Part shown: positions 35,489-44,174 of the stretch, one piece after another
How the letters are laid out: each line of letters starts with the position of its first letter
Numbering within the stretch: position 1 is the first letter of the stretch
DNA from: Candidatus Saccharimonadota bacterium
Lineage (GTDB): Bacteria > Patescibacteriota > Saccharimonadia > Saccharimonadales > Saccharimonadaceae
NCBI GenBank assembly: GCA_017406985.1
Contig: JAFQXL010000004.1
Span: 247,708 to 311,707, forward strand
Direction of reading: 5' to 3'
DNA: 64,000 bases
The notes under the pieces: model-generated
Databases searched by the model: none
What the model was told of the DNA's origin: nothing
What the model saw: the letters and a program-made list of their open reading frames with translations, nothing else
Position numbers and translations under genes: made by a program

Positions 35489-37168
35489 TTACATCCTTTC
35501 TGGAACTTCAATTCCGAGAAGCGATAATCCGTGCGTTAAAACTTTTAGATAAGCTAAGACAATTTGTCCTCGTTCAAATTCAAATTCAGAACCTGCAACT
35601 TTAGTTGTTTCATAAAACCTAGAAAATTCTTGCGCGAGTTCATAAAGATAATTACAAAGTTTGTTCGGCGAGAGTTCTTTTATTGCTGAATTCAATTCAT
35701 TTTTATAGGCAATAATTTTCTTAATTAGTTCACGCTCACGCTCGCTTAACTCCCATTTTTCATTTTTCGCGGAGACGCCGTCTTTTAAGAGGTTCCCGAT
35801 AATTTTCGAGGCGCGAACCGCAGAATATTGAAGATAAGGTCCCGAATTTCCGGTCATTTTTACAGATTCTTTCGGGTCGAAAATAATATCTCCGCCGATT
35901 TTATATTTTAAGAAAGCATATTTTGTCGCGCCGAGCGAAACTTTTTCGTCGCTTGTTTCGTGTTCATTTTTAAGCGCGTCGTTTACGGCGTTTAGAACGT
36001 CGATTGCTTTTAAGAAATTCCCTTTTCTCGAGCTCATTTTCTCGTTCCCTGGGAGACGGACATTTCCGTGAGTTAAATGTAATGTCTTTTCAGTAAGTTC
36101 TGGCGCATATTTCGAGATTGAAGTTAGAACGACTTTCATATAATCGATAATGTCGTTTCCGGTTATGACGATTGATTTATCGAATTTATAATCATCATAT
36201 TTTGTAAAAATTAAACCGACATCTTTTGCTTCATAAGTTGGGAGACCGTTTTTATTGATAAAAACGCGAGTATGAAGACCGTCTTTTTCGCCTTTATAGA
36301 CGATTGCGCCATCACTTTCTTCATAAGTTTCTGGATGTGCCTTTACTTCTTTTAGACCCCTTTCGGCGACGGTCGATTCAGGATAATATTTATCAAATTT
36401 TACGCCAATTTTTGAATAGAAATCCTTAAAGTAATTGTAGCTAGTTTCGCGACCAGTGAAGTAAAGTTTCGCGATTTTAGCTTTTTCGACGTCGTTATAT
36501 TGAAAATCTGGTCCACTTTTTGCAATCGCATAGATAGTTTGGTTTAATTTTGTAATTTCGGCATGAGCCGTCTCATCTTCCTCATAAGCCTTCGTTCCCT
36601 CGACATAATTTTTTGCGATTTTTTCAATATCGTTCGTATCGTCGCCGTTTTTTATTACGGAATAAAGCGTTTTTGCGACGTGAAGTCCGACATCTCCGCC
36701 AAAATTAGCACGAATAACTTTTCCTTTTGAAAATTCAATTAATCTCGAGATACTGTCGCCAACAATCGAAGTATAGAGATGTCCAACATGAAGGACTTTA
36801 AATGGGTTAGGGTCGGAGAACTCACAGATAATAGTTTGGTTTTTATAATCGTCTTGAGCGATGGTCTCTGAAAAATTATCACTTAATTTTGCAATTTCAG
36901 TTTTAAAGTATTCGTCAGAAGTTTTAAAATTTAAAAAGCCGGGGCCAGCGATTTCAACTTCGAGCGACTTTACGTTATTCGTAACTTCATTTTTAATTTC
37001 TTCGGCGATTTCTCTCGGGCTTTTCCCGACTTGTTTCGAAATCGCCATCGCGAGATTAGTCGAATAATCCGCTTCAAAATTTTTCGGAGCTTCCGTCATA
37101 CTCGGCTCAAAGTCAAGCTGGTAGAGCTTTGAGATAACTTCCTTTAGTTTCTGTTTAATTTCTTCCAT
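35489..37168 (-). CDS. argS: Arginyl-tRNA synthetase
   Basis: 559 residues, class I. It has an N-terminal Arg-tRNA synthetase domain, the HIGH-like HVGHLYTSIVGDS, the KMSKS-like EKMSSRKGNF and the C-terminal anticodon-binding DALR domain (YLYELAQEFSRFYETTKV). Charges tRNA-Arg. First gene of the argS-orn-yjbR operon. Confidence 0.95.
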   Translation of the reverse strand: MEEIKQKLKEVISKLYQLDFEPSMTEAPKNFEADYSTNLAMAISKQVGKSPREIAEEIKNEVTNNVKSLEVEIAGPGFLNFKTSDEYFKTEIAKLSDNFSETIAQDDYKNQTIICEFSDPNPFKVLHVGHLYTSIVGDSISRLIEFSKGKVIRANFGGDVGLHVAKTLYSVIKNGDDTNDIEKIAKNYVEGTKAYEEDETAHAEITKLNQTIYAIAKSGPDFQYNDVEKAKIAKLYFTGRETSYNYFKDFYSKIGVKFDKYYPESTVAERGLKEVKAHPETYEESDGAIVYKGEKDGLHTRVFINKNGLPTYEAKDVGLIFTKYDDYKFDKSIVITGNDIIDYMKVVLTSISKYAPELTEKTLHLTHGNVRLPGNEKMSSRKGNFLKAIDVLNAVNDALKNEHETSDEKVSLGATKYAFLKYKIGGDIIFDPKESVKMTGNSGPYLQYSAVRASKIIGNLLKDGVSAKNEKWELSERERELIKKIIAYKNELNSAIKELSPNKLCNYLYELAQEFSRFYETTKVAGSEFEFERGQIVLAYLKVLTHGLSLLGIEVPERM

Positions 37169-37232
37169 AATTTAAGAAAATTATATCATTTTTAAGAGAA
37201 GAAATAAAGCATAAGAGGAATATTAAGTAAAA

Positions 37233-38756
37233 TTACCTAGCAACACAACGAATTGATAGCCCGAGATCCTTCTGGTTACTCCAACTCGCATTAACAGTTT
37301 GGTTCCATATGTTTATGAAATAGGCGGTTATATCTCTAGATGCTGTAGATGACCAATAAAAAGTCCCGAGCTCATATTCTCGAAAGTTGCCATTATATAC
37401 ATTCCCATTAAAATCCATATCAACGGGAGCGCTTCTTAATGATGCTGCGCTTGGGTAGTAACTGTAAAGTGTTTGAAACTCGCCGGCAGGGTCCCCAGTT
37501 GGAAGTCGCCAGTTCTTCGCACATATTGAGTTACTAGCATTACCGCTTGTTACGCTCGTTGTCCCCCAACCTACAGTTGCTGTATAGAAAGAATAGTATC
37601 CCCCGTGGCTATTTAAATATGCATTGTTTTTGTTATATCCGGAAAATTCCGAAAGCGAAGTTGACGGAACGGTAAAACTTCCGGAAGATATATCAGAAGT
37701 TGAAGAATCCAAGGTTTTGCCGATAATTCTTAAATTCTCCGTCATCCAGCAGTTCCCATCCGCGAGCTTCCTAATTCTGTATGTATTATTATCTCTTGAA
37801 TCAATTAATGTTGTTTCTGGAATATAGGAAGTGGATTTGCCATAGGATGAATAAGTGTCTTTTGTAACACTTGTAGTTGCTGAAGCGACTGGAGTCTGAA
37901 CTGTATTGCAAACACTACTTGTCATGTCCTGCATATAAGTAATTGTATAGAAAATTGGTATCCATTTTGCTCTAAGCACAACCGCCATCGCGTTACTTGT
38001 ATTCGGGTTCGTATTTCCGGTATAAATATTGGAACCATTAGTCCATCCGGCAAAGGTATAACCAGTCTTAGTAGGAGTATAAGCAGATAAATCTACGTTA
38101 CTCCCATAGTTAACATTAATATTAGGATATAGGGTAGTAGTACCATCTTCATCTACAAAGGATAATGTATATTGTAGGCACCTATTATCTACCACAACCG
38201 TATAGACAACATCATTAGTATAAGTACCAGAAGGAAGGGTATTATCTAGTTTAACACCATAAGTAACTCCTATAGTCTTATTAGTCTCTACACTTGTACT
38301 AGAATAAAGAACAGCTGGAGTAGTAGAGACAGGAACCTGAGAGAAAGCCTTTCCATCAACTTTGAAACCCCAAGTATTGTCCGTGAGTCCACTTGCTCCA
38401 GCTACAGCAGAAATAGTTTTAACACCAGTATCAGACCCGGTGCGCGTCAGTGAGTTATTAGTAGTACTATTAGTATTAATGTAAATATAAGAACCAGCAG
38501 TACAAGTATTACTAAATGTAATATTATTCGTAGTAGTATATTCAGTTTGAGTTGAGGTAGGGGTAATAGGGATAGAAACAGTATCATCATTAGAGATAGA
38601 AGCTGAACAGGCAGAAGAGCCGGCAGAAGCAGAAGTGGTAGTAGCCTCAGTATATTCAGGACTAGAAGTTATTAGACTTACTGTTAAGGTTAATAATAAA
38701 AATGAGCAGAAAACTGCTACAAAAGATAAAATATTGTTCGTGGAAAGGTTTGTCAT
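37233..38756 (-). CDS. Secreted surface protein, expressed form: shared N-terminus joined to a DUF1566/Fib_succ-like C-terminal cassette
   Basis: 507 residues. Signal/anchor segment near 8-30, a Ser/Thr-rich region, then an InlB/Flg_new-type repeat (TPTKTGYTFAGWTNGSNIY...RAKW, about 228-265). After that comes a variable C-terminus with RIRKLADGNCWMTENLRI, ICAKNWRLPTGD and YWSSTA, typical of Fib_succ_major/DUF1566 surface domains. Residues 241-261 are encoded by the 62-bp inverted repeat, so everything upstream of it, with promoter and leader, sits on the invertible segment. AGGAG lies 6 nt before the ATG. Confidence 0.85.
   Translation of the reverse strand: MTNLSTNNILSFVAVFCSFLLLTLTVSLITSSPEYTEATTTSASAGSSACSASISNDDTVSIPITPTSTQTEYTTTNNITFSNTCTAGSYIYINTNSTTNNSLTRTGSDTGVKTISAVAGASGLTDNTWGFKVDGKAFSQVPVSTTPAVLYSSTSVETNKTIGVTYGVKLDNTLPSGTYTNDVVYTVVVDNRCLQYTLSFVDEDGTTTLYPNINVNYGSNVDLSAYTPTKTGYTFAGWTNGSNIYTGNTNPNTSNAMAVVLRAKWIPIFYTITYMQDMTSSVCNTVQTPVASATTSVTKDTYSSYGKSTSYIPETTLIDSRDNNTYRIRKLADGNCWMTENLRIIGKTLDSSTSDISSGSFTVPSTSLSEFSGYNKNNAYLNSHGGYYSFYTATVGWGTTSVTSGNASNSICAKNWRLPTGDPAGEFQTLYSYYPSAASLRSAPVDMDFNGNVYNGNFREYELGTFYWSSTASRDITAYFINIWNQTVNASWSNQKDLGLSIRCVAR
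37973..38034 (-). repeat. 62-bp inverted repeat, left copy
   Basis: Perfect reverse complement of 39194-39255. Codes for the stretch SNIYTGNTNPNTSNAMAVVL of the expressed gene. Confidence 0.97.
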
Positions 38757-38986
38757 TGTATCTCCTATTTTTTTATAGGCGACACCTTAGTTTCTAACAC
38801 TCTAAGAAACAATAAGGCGCCACTAGGTTGGATACAACTCTACATATTAACAAATCTCGGAGCAAACCTTGATCCATCATGCTTTGTCGTCCTAATGACG
38901 CCTACCTTGCGCATGATGATTGTTAATATATGAATTGTACTCCTATCTATAAAAATAGGATTTGTTAATATGTTAAAATTGTATCC
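38757..38986 (-). ncRNA. Structured 5' leader of the invertible surface-protein gene
   Basis: The predicted +1 (38986) is the first base of a 27/28-nt arm that pairs with 38830-38856 (GGATACAA... with ...TTGTATCC), one bulge and two mismatches. Enclosed are smaller hairpins, including CATCATGC/GCATGATG. A second hairpin (38778-38821) follows, and CCTAT/ATAGG just before the ATG could hide the AGGAG site. It resembles a regulated leader, but matches no riboswitch I recognise. Confidence 0.55.
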
Positions 38987-38992
38987 ACTCTC

Positions 38993-39022
38993 ATTATACC
39001 GCAAGTAACTTATGTATTTCAA
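38993..39022 (-). promoter_or_regulatory. Promoter of the invertible gene
   Basis: -35 TTGAAA (39017-39022), an 18-bp spacer, -10 TATAAT (38993-38998). Initiation 7 nt later falls on the first G of the leader's closing stem. Confidence 0.65.
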
Positions 39023-39107
39023 GCCTTGAAATTAGTAGTTTTTATGTTTTAATTTGCTGTAATTATAAAGCTGTTATGCTTGTGGAAAACTTTAAGAAAT
39101 AATTTGG

Positions 39108-39113
39108 TATAAT
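39108..39113 (+). promoter_or_regulatory. -10 box of a short outward transcript
   Basis: TTTGGTATAAT pointing to the right repeat, about 7 nt before the hairpin described next. No good -35 is seen. Confidence 0.5.
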
Positions 39114-39119
39114 ATAGAT

Positions 39120-39169
39120 ATTGAGAGGCGACTTGGAAGCTCTGCTTCGAGGCCAAGCCTCTCTTTTTT
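39120..39169 (+). terminator. Terminator-like ~50-nt transcript guarding the silent cassette
   Basis: Stem GAGAGGC / GCCTCTC (39123-39129, 39057+100 to 39163), then TTGG/CCAA and AAGC/GCTT inside, followed by six T. Transcription from the box at 39108 would make only this hairpin. It stops just before the right inverted repeat and would travel with the segment, so it would always face whichever cassette is silent. A small regulatory RNA is the alternative. Confidence 0.65.
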
Positions 39170-39193
39170 GCCTCTTATTAGATAAAATAAACC

Positions 39194-39255
39194 TTCCAAT
39201 ATTTATACCGGAAATACGAACCCGAATACAAGTAACGCGATGGCGGTTGTGCTTA
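39194..39255 (+). repeat. 62-bp inverted repeat, right copy
   Basis: Perfect inverted copy of 37973-38034; homology stops abruptly on the inner side and fades as diverged coding homology (K/R-AKW) on the outer side. Confidence 0.97.
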
Positions 39256-40145
39256 AGGCGAAGTGGACTATTGTAGACTATGTAAAGAACTTTAGCTATA
39301 CAGGCGGTGAGCAAACGTGGACTGTGCCGTATAGTGGGTATTATAAACTTGAAGTTTGGGGTGCGAGCGGAGGCGGCAAAAGCGGTTTAATCGGAGGGTA
39401 CGGGAGTTATTCTACTGGGGTGGCATATTCCGCTACGAATTCAAAATATTATATTAACGTAGGTGGCGCAGGTCAATATGGTACTACGGCCGGCTATAAC
39501 GGAGGAGGAACCGGAACTGACCACTCCGGCTCTGGTGGCGGAGCGACGCATATTGCAAAATCGTCTGGGTTATTAGCAACTTTATCTGCAAAAGTTTCAG
39601 ATATTCTAATAGTTGCTGGTGCAGGCGGAGGAGCATCGGACGCAAGCAATTATTCTTGCACTTGTCAGATAGCTGCTGGTTCTCATTCTGGCGGCATACA
39701 GGGGAATCGTGCTAACTATGACGGATGTTATAACCATAGTTACGGCTCCCTGCCAACTGGCGGATCGCAAACTACTGGCGGAAAGGCAGTAAGTTTAAAT
39801 CAATGCACTAGTGGTAATGGGTCTTTCGGTAAAGGTTCTAATGCTTGCACGGCCTATAACGTAGTCGGCGGCGGAGGTGGAGGGTATTATGGCGGAACTG
39901 CAGGCTCTGTCGGCGACAACTGCAATATCTTTGGCGGAACTGGTGGTTCCGGTTACATTGGTTCCTCAAACCTAATTTCTGGCGGCGGAACTACCAAACA
40001 CATGACGTGTTATTCCTGCACAACCTCAAGTGATGCTAATACAAGAACCTACTCTAATACAAACGTCTCTGCTACGCCAACAGCAGATTATAGTAAAACC
40101 GGTAATGGCTACGCGAGGATAACTTATCTTGGGACGAGTATATAG
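39195..40145 (+). CDS. Silent C-terminal cassette: glycine-rich surface domain without promoter or start
   Basis: An open frame of 316 codons that enters through the right repeat (NIYTGNTNPNTSNAMAVVLKAKW) and continues into a glycine-rich domain with FSYTGGEQTWTVPYSGYYKLEVWGASGGGKSG and many GGG/GGA runs plus about ten cysteines. The first ATG (39240) is an internal Met of the repeat, with no ribosome-binding site. Gly-rich GEQxWxVPxxGxYxxEVWGAxGG domains are common surface modules. Expression would need inversion; fused length 557 residues. Confidence 0.8.
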   Translation, partial: SNIYTGNTNPNTSNAMAVVLKAKWTIVDYVKNFSYTGGEQTWTVPYSGYYKLEVWGASGGGKSGLIGGYGSYSTGVAYSATNSKYYINVGGAGQYGTTAGYNGGGTGTDHSGSGGGATHIAKSSGLLATLSAKVSDILIVAGAGGGASDASNYSCTCQIAAGSHSGGIQGNRANYDGCYNHSYGSLPTGGSQTTGGKAVSLNQCTSGNGSFGKGSNACTAYNVVGGGGGGYYGGTAGSVGDNCNIFGGTGGSGYIGSSNLISGGGTTKHMTCYSCTTSSDANTRTYSNTNVSATPTADYSKTGNGYARITYLGTSI

Positions 40146-40230
40146 GTAGACACTTTTGATTAACATAATCATAAAAAGTATGGTAAAATAGGATAAGTGC
40201 TTTTTATAGTTTTTAGTTAAAGGAGGTAAA

Positions 40231-40455
40231 ATGGGAGTTATTGTCCATAAAGAAACAGAACGAAGAACTGAGCTTAACGACCGAATTGCGGCGGATCTTC
40301 GAAATCGCGCGGGACAGACAGAACAAGACGATCCGGACTTCGTCGAAGATGCAGATTATGTTAGAACTTTAAAAAAGACCGGAAAATTCTCTTGGATTTG
40401 GTTCGTTCTAGTCGGGTTAGCGCTTGCGTCGCTCGTATTAATTATCGTAATCTAG
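40231..40455 (+). CDS. Small C-terminally anchored membrane protein
   Basis: 74 residues, not recognised. A charged N-terminal part (1-50) and one membrane segment (about 53-73, IWFVLVGLALASLVLIIVI). A perfect AAAGGAGG site lies 5 nt before the ATG, with a TATGGTAAAAT box upstream and a strong terminator just after, so it is a well-made monocistronic gene. Function unknown. Confidence 0.7.
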   Translation: MGVIVHKETERRTELNDRIAADLRNRAGQTEQDDPDFVEDADYVRTLKKTGKFSWIWFVLVGLALASLVLIIVI

Positions 40456-40462
40456 TTAATTA

Positions 40463-40488
40463 ACGCCTCTTTACGAGGCGTTTTTTAT
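40463..40488 (+). terminator. Terminator of the 40231 gene
   Basis: Stem ACGCCTC / GAGGCGT, 5-nt loop, then TTTTTATTT. Confidence 0.85.
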
Positions 40489-40504
40489 TTTAGATAAGAT
40501 ATGT

Positions 40505-40510
40505 TAAAAT
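40505..40510 (+). promoter_or_regulatory. -10 box of glf, leaderless start
   Basis: Extended -10 TATGTTAAAAT; the hexamer ends 6 nt before the ATG at 40517. Confidence 0.45.
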
Positions 40511-40516
40511 AGAGAT

Positions 40517-41680
40517 ATGGAAGATTACTCAAAATATGACTTAATCGTAGTGGGAGCAGGATTTTATGGTGCAACAGTCGCGAATAAAATCGCCGAAAGA
40601 GGTAAAAAAGTTTTAGTTCTAGATAGAAGGAATCATGTCGCGGGAAACGCTTATTCATATCGCGACGAGAAAACTGGAGTCGAAATCCATAAATACGGCT
40701 CACACATTTTTCATACAGAAGATGAGGAAGTTTGGGAATATATTACAAAGTTTACTGAATTTAATAATTATATCCATACCGTCCCGACAAGACATAATGG
40801 AAAACTTTATCCGATGCCGATAAATCTCAATACGATTAACTTACTTTACGGGACAAACATGGGGCCAGAAGAAGCGGAAGAGTTTGTCGCAAACGAGGCG
40901 AAAAAAGCCGGAATTACAGAACCAAAAAACTTCGAAGAAAAAGGAATCTCGCTAGTTGGAGAAAAACTTTACACGACCTTTATTAAAAATTATTCTGAGA
41001 AACAATGGTCAACAAGCGCGGAAAATCTTTCGGCAGATATTCTCTCGCGAATTCCAGTTCGCTATTCGACTGATGATAGATATTTTATGACTGCGAAATA
41101 TCAAGGTATTCCGATAAATGGATACGGAAAAATCGTTGAGAAAATGTTAAGTAGCCCGAATATCGAAGTTAGACTTTCGACCGATTTTATCGCGATTATG
41201 GACGAAATTCCGGCGGAAATACCAGTGGTTTATTGTGGACAGGTCGACGAGCTGCTTGATTATGAACTTGGGGTTTTACCATATCGTTCCCTTCGCTTCG
41301 AGGCGGAATGGGTCGATGAAAACACGGAAGACGGAGCCGACTCGAAACTCGGTCATGCCGTTATTAACGAGGCAGATTCCGACGTCGCTTATACGAGAAC
41401 ACACTTCTATAAATATTATCAGATTCACGAGCCGGAAATTATCGCCCAGCCGAAGTCTTACGCGGTGCGCGAATATCCAGCGGATTTTGTCCGAGGCGGC
41501 GAAGCATATTATCCAATCAATAACGCCGAAAATGAGAACCTTTATAGTCAATATGTCGAACTTCTCGCCGACCGCTATCCGAATATTACGCTTGGCGGAA
41601 GGCTCGGCGCTTATCAGTATTGGGACATGGATAAGGCAATCCGAAACGCGCTTGATTTCGTTGAAACCTTAGGAGTTTAG
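40517..41680 (+). CDS. glf: UDP-galactopyranose mutase
   Basis: 387 residues. FAD-binding start (DLIVVGAGFYGATVANKIAERGKKVLVLDRRNHVAGN, dinucleotide fold) and the mutase signatures GVEIHKYGSHIFHT, KQWSTSAENLSADI and LPYRSLRFE. Converts UDP-Galp to UDP-Galf, the donor for galactofuranose in envelope glycans. With galE at 46162 it completes UDP-Glc to UDP-Galf. The next glycosyltransferase starts directly after its stop. Confidence 0.95.
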   Translation: MEDYSKYDLIVVGAGFYGATVANKIAERGKKVLVLDRRNHVAGNAYSYRDEKTGVEIHKYGSHIFHTEDEEVWEYITKFTEFNNYIHTVPTRHNGKLYPMPINLNTINLLYGTNMGPEEAEEFVANEAKKAGITEPKNFEEKGISLVGEKLYTTFIKNYSEKQWSTSAENLSADILSRIPVRYSTDDRYFMTAKYQGIPINGYGKIVEKMLSSPNIEVRLSTDFIAIMDEIPAEIPVVYCGQVDELLDYELGVLPYRSLRFEAEWVDENTEDGADSKLGHAVINEADSDVAYTRTHFYKYYQIHEPEIIAQPKSYAVREYPADFVRGGEAYYPINNAENENLYSQYVELLADRYPNITLGGRLGAYQYWDMDKAIRNALDFVETLGV

Positions 41681-42646
41681 ATGCAAAACTCGGAGCTGAT
41701 TTCAGTTATAGTTCCGGTTTATAACCTCGAGGGGGAGATTTCAAAATGTCTTTTATCGCTCGTTTTACAAAAATATCCGAATTTCGAAGTTATTATAGTC
41801 GACGACGGCTCGACCGATAATTCCCTTTCGGTCTGTTCTAAACTAGCCGAAAAAGATAAAAGATTTTTAGTCTATCATACGAAAAATAAAGGTCTTTCTT
41901 CCGCGCGAAACTTCGGTATTTCAAAAGCAAAAGGTAAATATTTAGCGTTCGTCGACGGGGACGATTATATTGATCCGGAGTTTTTAGGCTCGCTTTATAG
42001 TTCTATTCTTCAGAGCGGTTCGGATATTGCGATTTCTGGATATACCGAAATTTATAAGAACGATTCTAAAACTTTTTTAAGAGAGCCGGAAGTTATCTCC
42101 GGAAGAAACGCAACAATCCGCCTCTTAACAAGACAAGAAAACATGGAAGTTTTAACGTGGAACAAGCTCTATAAGAAAACGCTCTTTCGCGGGATTAGAT
42201 TCCCGGACGGGAAAAACCACGAGGATAATTTTACAACTTTTCAGCTTTTAATTCGGGCAAAAAAAGTTTCTTATGTCTCAAAATCAATTTATAATTATGT
42301 TTATCGAGAAAGCTCAATTACTAATTCAGAAAAAACTTTAGAAAGATTAAAAGCAAAAGTAGAGAGCGCGAAAGAAGCGATGAAAATCTTTAAAAAAGAA
42401 GAGAAAGATTCGAGGTTATATCTCGCGGCGAAATATTCCGAACTTCTAGCCTTTTTACAATTTGTCGATTTTTCAGCAAAAGGCGAGATTCCGAAAAAAT
42501 ATTTTAAGATTTATCGAAAAAAGATTTTAAAAAATAAAGCAGAATATTTTAGAAATCCATACATCGATTTTAAACGCCAAAATTATATTCGTTTACTTTC
42601 TTCGACTAATGGATTTTTATATTATAGTTTTCGCAAATTTATTTAA
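41681..42646 (+). CDS. GT2-family glycosyltransferase
   Basis: 321 residues. GT-A fold start ISVIVPVYNLEGEISKCLLSL, nucleotide-binding VIIVDDGSTDNS and the DxD region AFVDGDDYIDPEF. The C-terminal part is basic. Immediately after glf on the same strand, so it may use UDP-Galf (inference). It overlaps the convergent ABC ATPase gene by 8 nt. Confidence 0.85.
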   Translation: MQNSELISVIVPVYNLEGEISKCLLSLVLQKYPNFEVIIVDDGSTDNSLSVCSKLAEKDKRFLVYHTKNKGLSSARNFGISKAKGKYLAFVDGDDYIDPEFLGSLYSSILQSGSDIAISGYTEIYKNDSKTFLREPEVISGRNATIRLLTRQENMEVLTWNKLYKKTLFRGIRFPDGKNHEDNFTTFQLLIRAKKVSYVSKSIYNYVYRESSITNSEKTLERLKAKVESAKEAMKIFKKEEKDSRLYLAAKYSELLAFLQFVDFSAKGEIPKKYFKIYRKKILKNKAEYFRNPYIDFKRQNYIRLLSSTNGFLYYSFRKFI

Positions 42647-43379
42647 AAAGTTTTAGGTAGCTTTCGGCGACTTTTTCCGGCTTTCCGTCTTTTATAATTT
42701 TACCGTCTTCGAGCAAGATTGCGCGGTCGCAGAAACGTCTTACATTTTCCATGTCGTGAGTAACGATAATAACGGTTTGTTCGCCCTTTAAGCCGCTAAA
42801 ATACTGATTACATTTTTCTTGAAACGCGGCGTCGCCAACGGCAAGAACTTCGTCTAAGATCAGAATATCGCCTTTCGCGCGAATCGCAATCGAAAAGGCG
42901 AGCCGAACCTGCATACCGCTTGAATAATTTTTTAATTTCTGATTCATAAACGGTTCTAGCTCAGCAAACGCAACAATTTCGTCATACATTTCATCCATCT
43001 CTTGATTCGAGAAGCCGAGCAAGGCGCCATTTAAATAAATATTCTCCTTTCCAGTCAGCTCGGGGTTAAACCCGACGCCAAGCTCAATAAATGGGACGAG
43101 CGAGCCGTTAACCTTAATTTTGCCAGAGTCCGGAACATAAATCTGACTAAGGGTTTTTAAGAGCGTTGATTTTCCGGAGCCGTTTCTTCCGACAATTCCG
43201 AGAAATTCGCCTTTTTTAACCTTAAAACTAATATCTTTTAATACTTCCTGCTTCGTATACCCCTTAATGCCTTTTAGGCGATTAAAAATAGCTTGTTTCA
43301 GGCCTGAAGATTTTTCGGTCGGGAGCTTAAAAGATTTTGAAAGATTTTTGACTTCAATCGCGTAAATATTTTTTTTCAT
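42639..43379 (-). CDS. Polysaccharide ABC exporter ATPase (Wzt/TagH type)
   Basis: 246 residues. Walker A GIVGRNGSGKSTLLKTL, ABC signature NYSSGMQVRLAFSIA, Walker B DILILDEVLAVGD. It has the polysaccharide-exporter pattern (LVPFIELGVGFNPELTGKENIYLNG) but no C-terminal carbohydrate-binding domain, so it resembles TagH/short Wzt. Works with the permease directly upstream. Confidence 0.9.
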   Translation of the reverse strand: MKKNIYAIEVKNLSKSFKLPTEKSSGLKQAIFNRLKGIKGYTKQEVLKDISFKVKKGEFLGIVGRNGSGKSTLLKTLSQIYVPDSGKIKVNGSLVPFIELGVGFNPELTGKENIYLNGALLGFSNQEMDEMYDEIVAFAELEPFMNQKLKNYSSGMQVRLAFSIAIRAKGDILILDEVLAVGDAAFQEKCNQYFSGLKGEQTVIIVTHDMENVRRFCDRAILLEDGKIIKDGKPEKVAESYLKLFK

Positions 43380-44174
43380 TTAGATTTCCTCCGCGAAATA
43401 TTTTGATTTCTTCTTAAAAACGATAACACCGAGAACGACGATAAGGCAGACAAAAAGGAGCGGAGCTATCCTTAAAACTGGATTTTCGGTTAAGCTCCAA
43501 GTTGTTTCGGTCTCTTTTGTAATTAGACAAAAACGGATGTCCTGAATGACCTGAGCAATAGGATTTAACATAATGACCTTTGCATAAAAAGCGTTATAAA
43601 CCGTAACCATCGAGAGCGGATAAATAATCGGAACGGCGTAAAAGAGAGCAGAACTAAAAACTTCCCAGATACTCTGAATATCGCGAAACTTTACATTTAT
43701 CGAGCCGAGCAAAAGCGCAAGGCCAATCGAGAGTAGATATAGTTCTAGGATTAAGAACGGGACGAGAAGCCACGTTAGACTTAACGAGACGCCCGAGAAA
43801 AGCGCGAAAATAACTACGACGATTAGATTTATTCCGAGGTTAATTAAAGCGGTAGTAGTCGCGGAGAGGACGATAATCCATTTCGGAAAGGCGATTTTCC
43901 GCATTAAGTCGGAACGAATTAAAAGAGATTGGATTCCCTGATTTGTACACTCAATAAAGAAGTTCCAGAGAACCGTTCCGACAAGAAGATAAACCGGATA
44001 ATGGGGGATATCCGAGCCGAAACGTAAAAACTTCGCGAAGACTAAATATAAAATCCCGAAGAGGAGGAGCGGACGGATTATCGCCCAAAGATAACCGAGG
44101 ATTGAACCTTGATAACGGAGTTTAAAATCGGTTTTCGTTAGTTCTAGGAGGAGGATACGATTTTTTCGATTCAT
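43380..44174 (-). CDS. Polysaccharide ABC exporter permease (Wzm/TagG type)
   Basis: 264 residues with six membrane segments. ABC-2 pattern: LTKTDFKLRYQGSILGYLWAIIRPLLLF at the start and PIIYPLSMV near the end. Exports a lipid-linked glycan with the ATPase, whose ATG directly follows its stop. Its own start overlaps the upstream glycosyltransferase by 4 nt. Confidence 0.9.
   Translation of the reverse strand: MNRKNRILLLELTKTDFKLRYQGSILGYLWAIIRPLLLFGILYLVFAKFLRFGSDIPHYPVYLLVGTVLWNFFIECTNQGIQSLLIRSDLMRKIAFPKWIIVLSATTTALINLGINLIVVVIFALFSGVSLSLTWLLVPFLILELYLLSIGLALLLGSINVKFRDIQSIWEVFSSALFYAVPIIYPLSMVTVYNAFYAKVIMLNPIAQVIQDIRFCLITKETETTWSLTENPVLRIAPLLFVCLIVVLGVIVFKKKSKYFAEEI

Larger units (their letters stand above)
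37973..39255. mobile_element. Predicted invertible segment carrying promoter, leader and N-terminal coding region
   Basis: The two 62-bp repeats enclose 1159 bp holding the minus-strand promoter (38993-39022), the structured leader and the first 240 codons of the surface protein, plus a short outward transcript with terminator at the right edge. Inversion would join the same N-terminus in frame to the cassette at 39195-40145 (722 nt + 952 nt = 558 codons). Inversion has not been observed; it is inferred from the architecture. Confidence 0.8.

Noticed and set aside
38830-38986. Inverted arms as a separate small invertible element
   Set aside because: The arms are imperfect, begin exactly at the predicted +1 and enclose nested hairpins; an RNA leader explains them better than DNA inversion.
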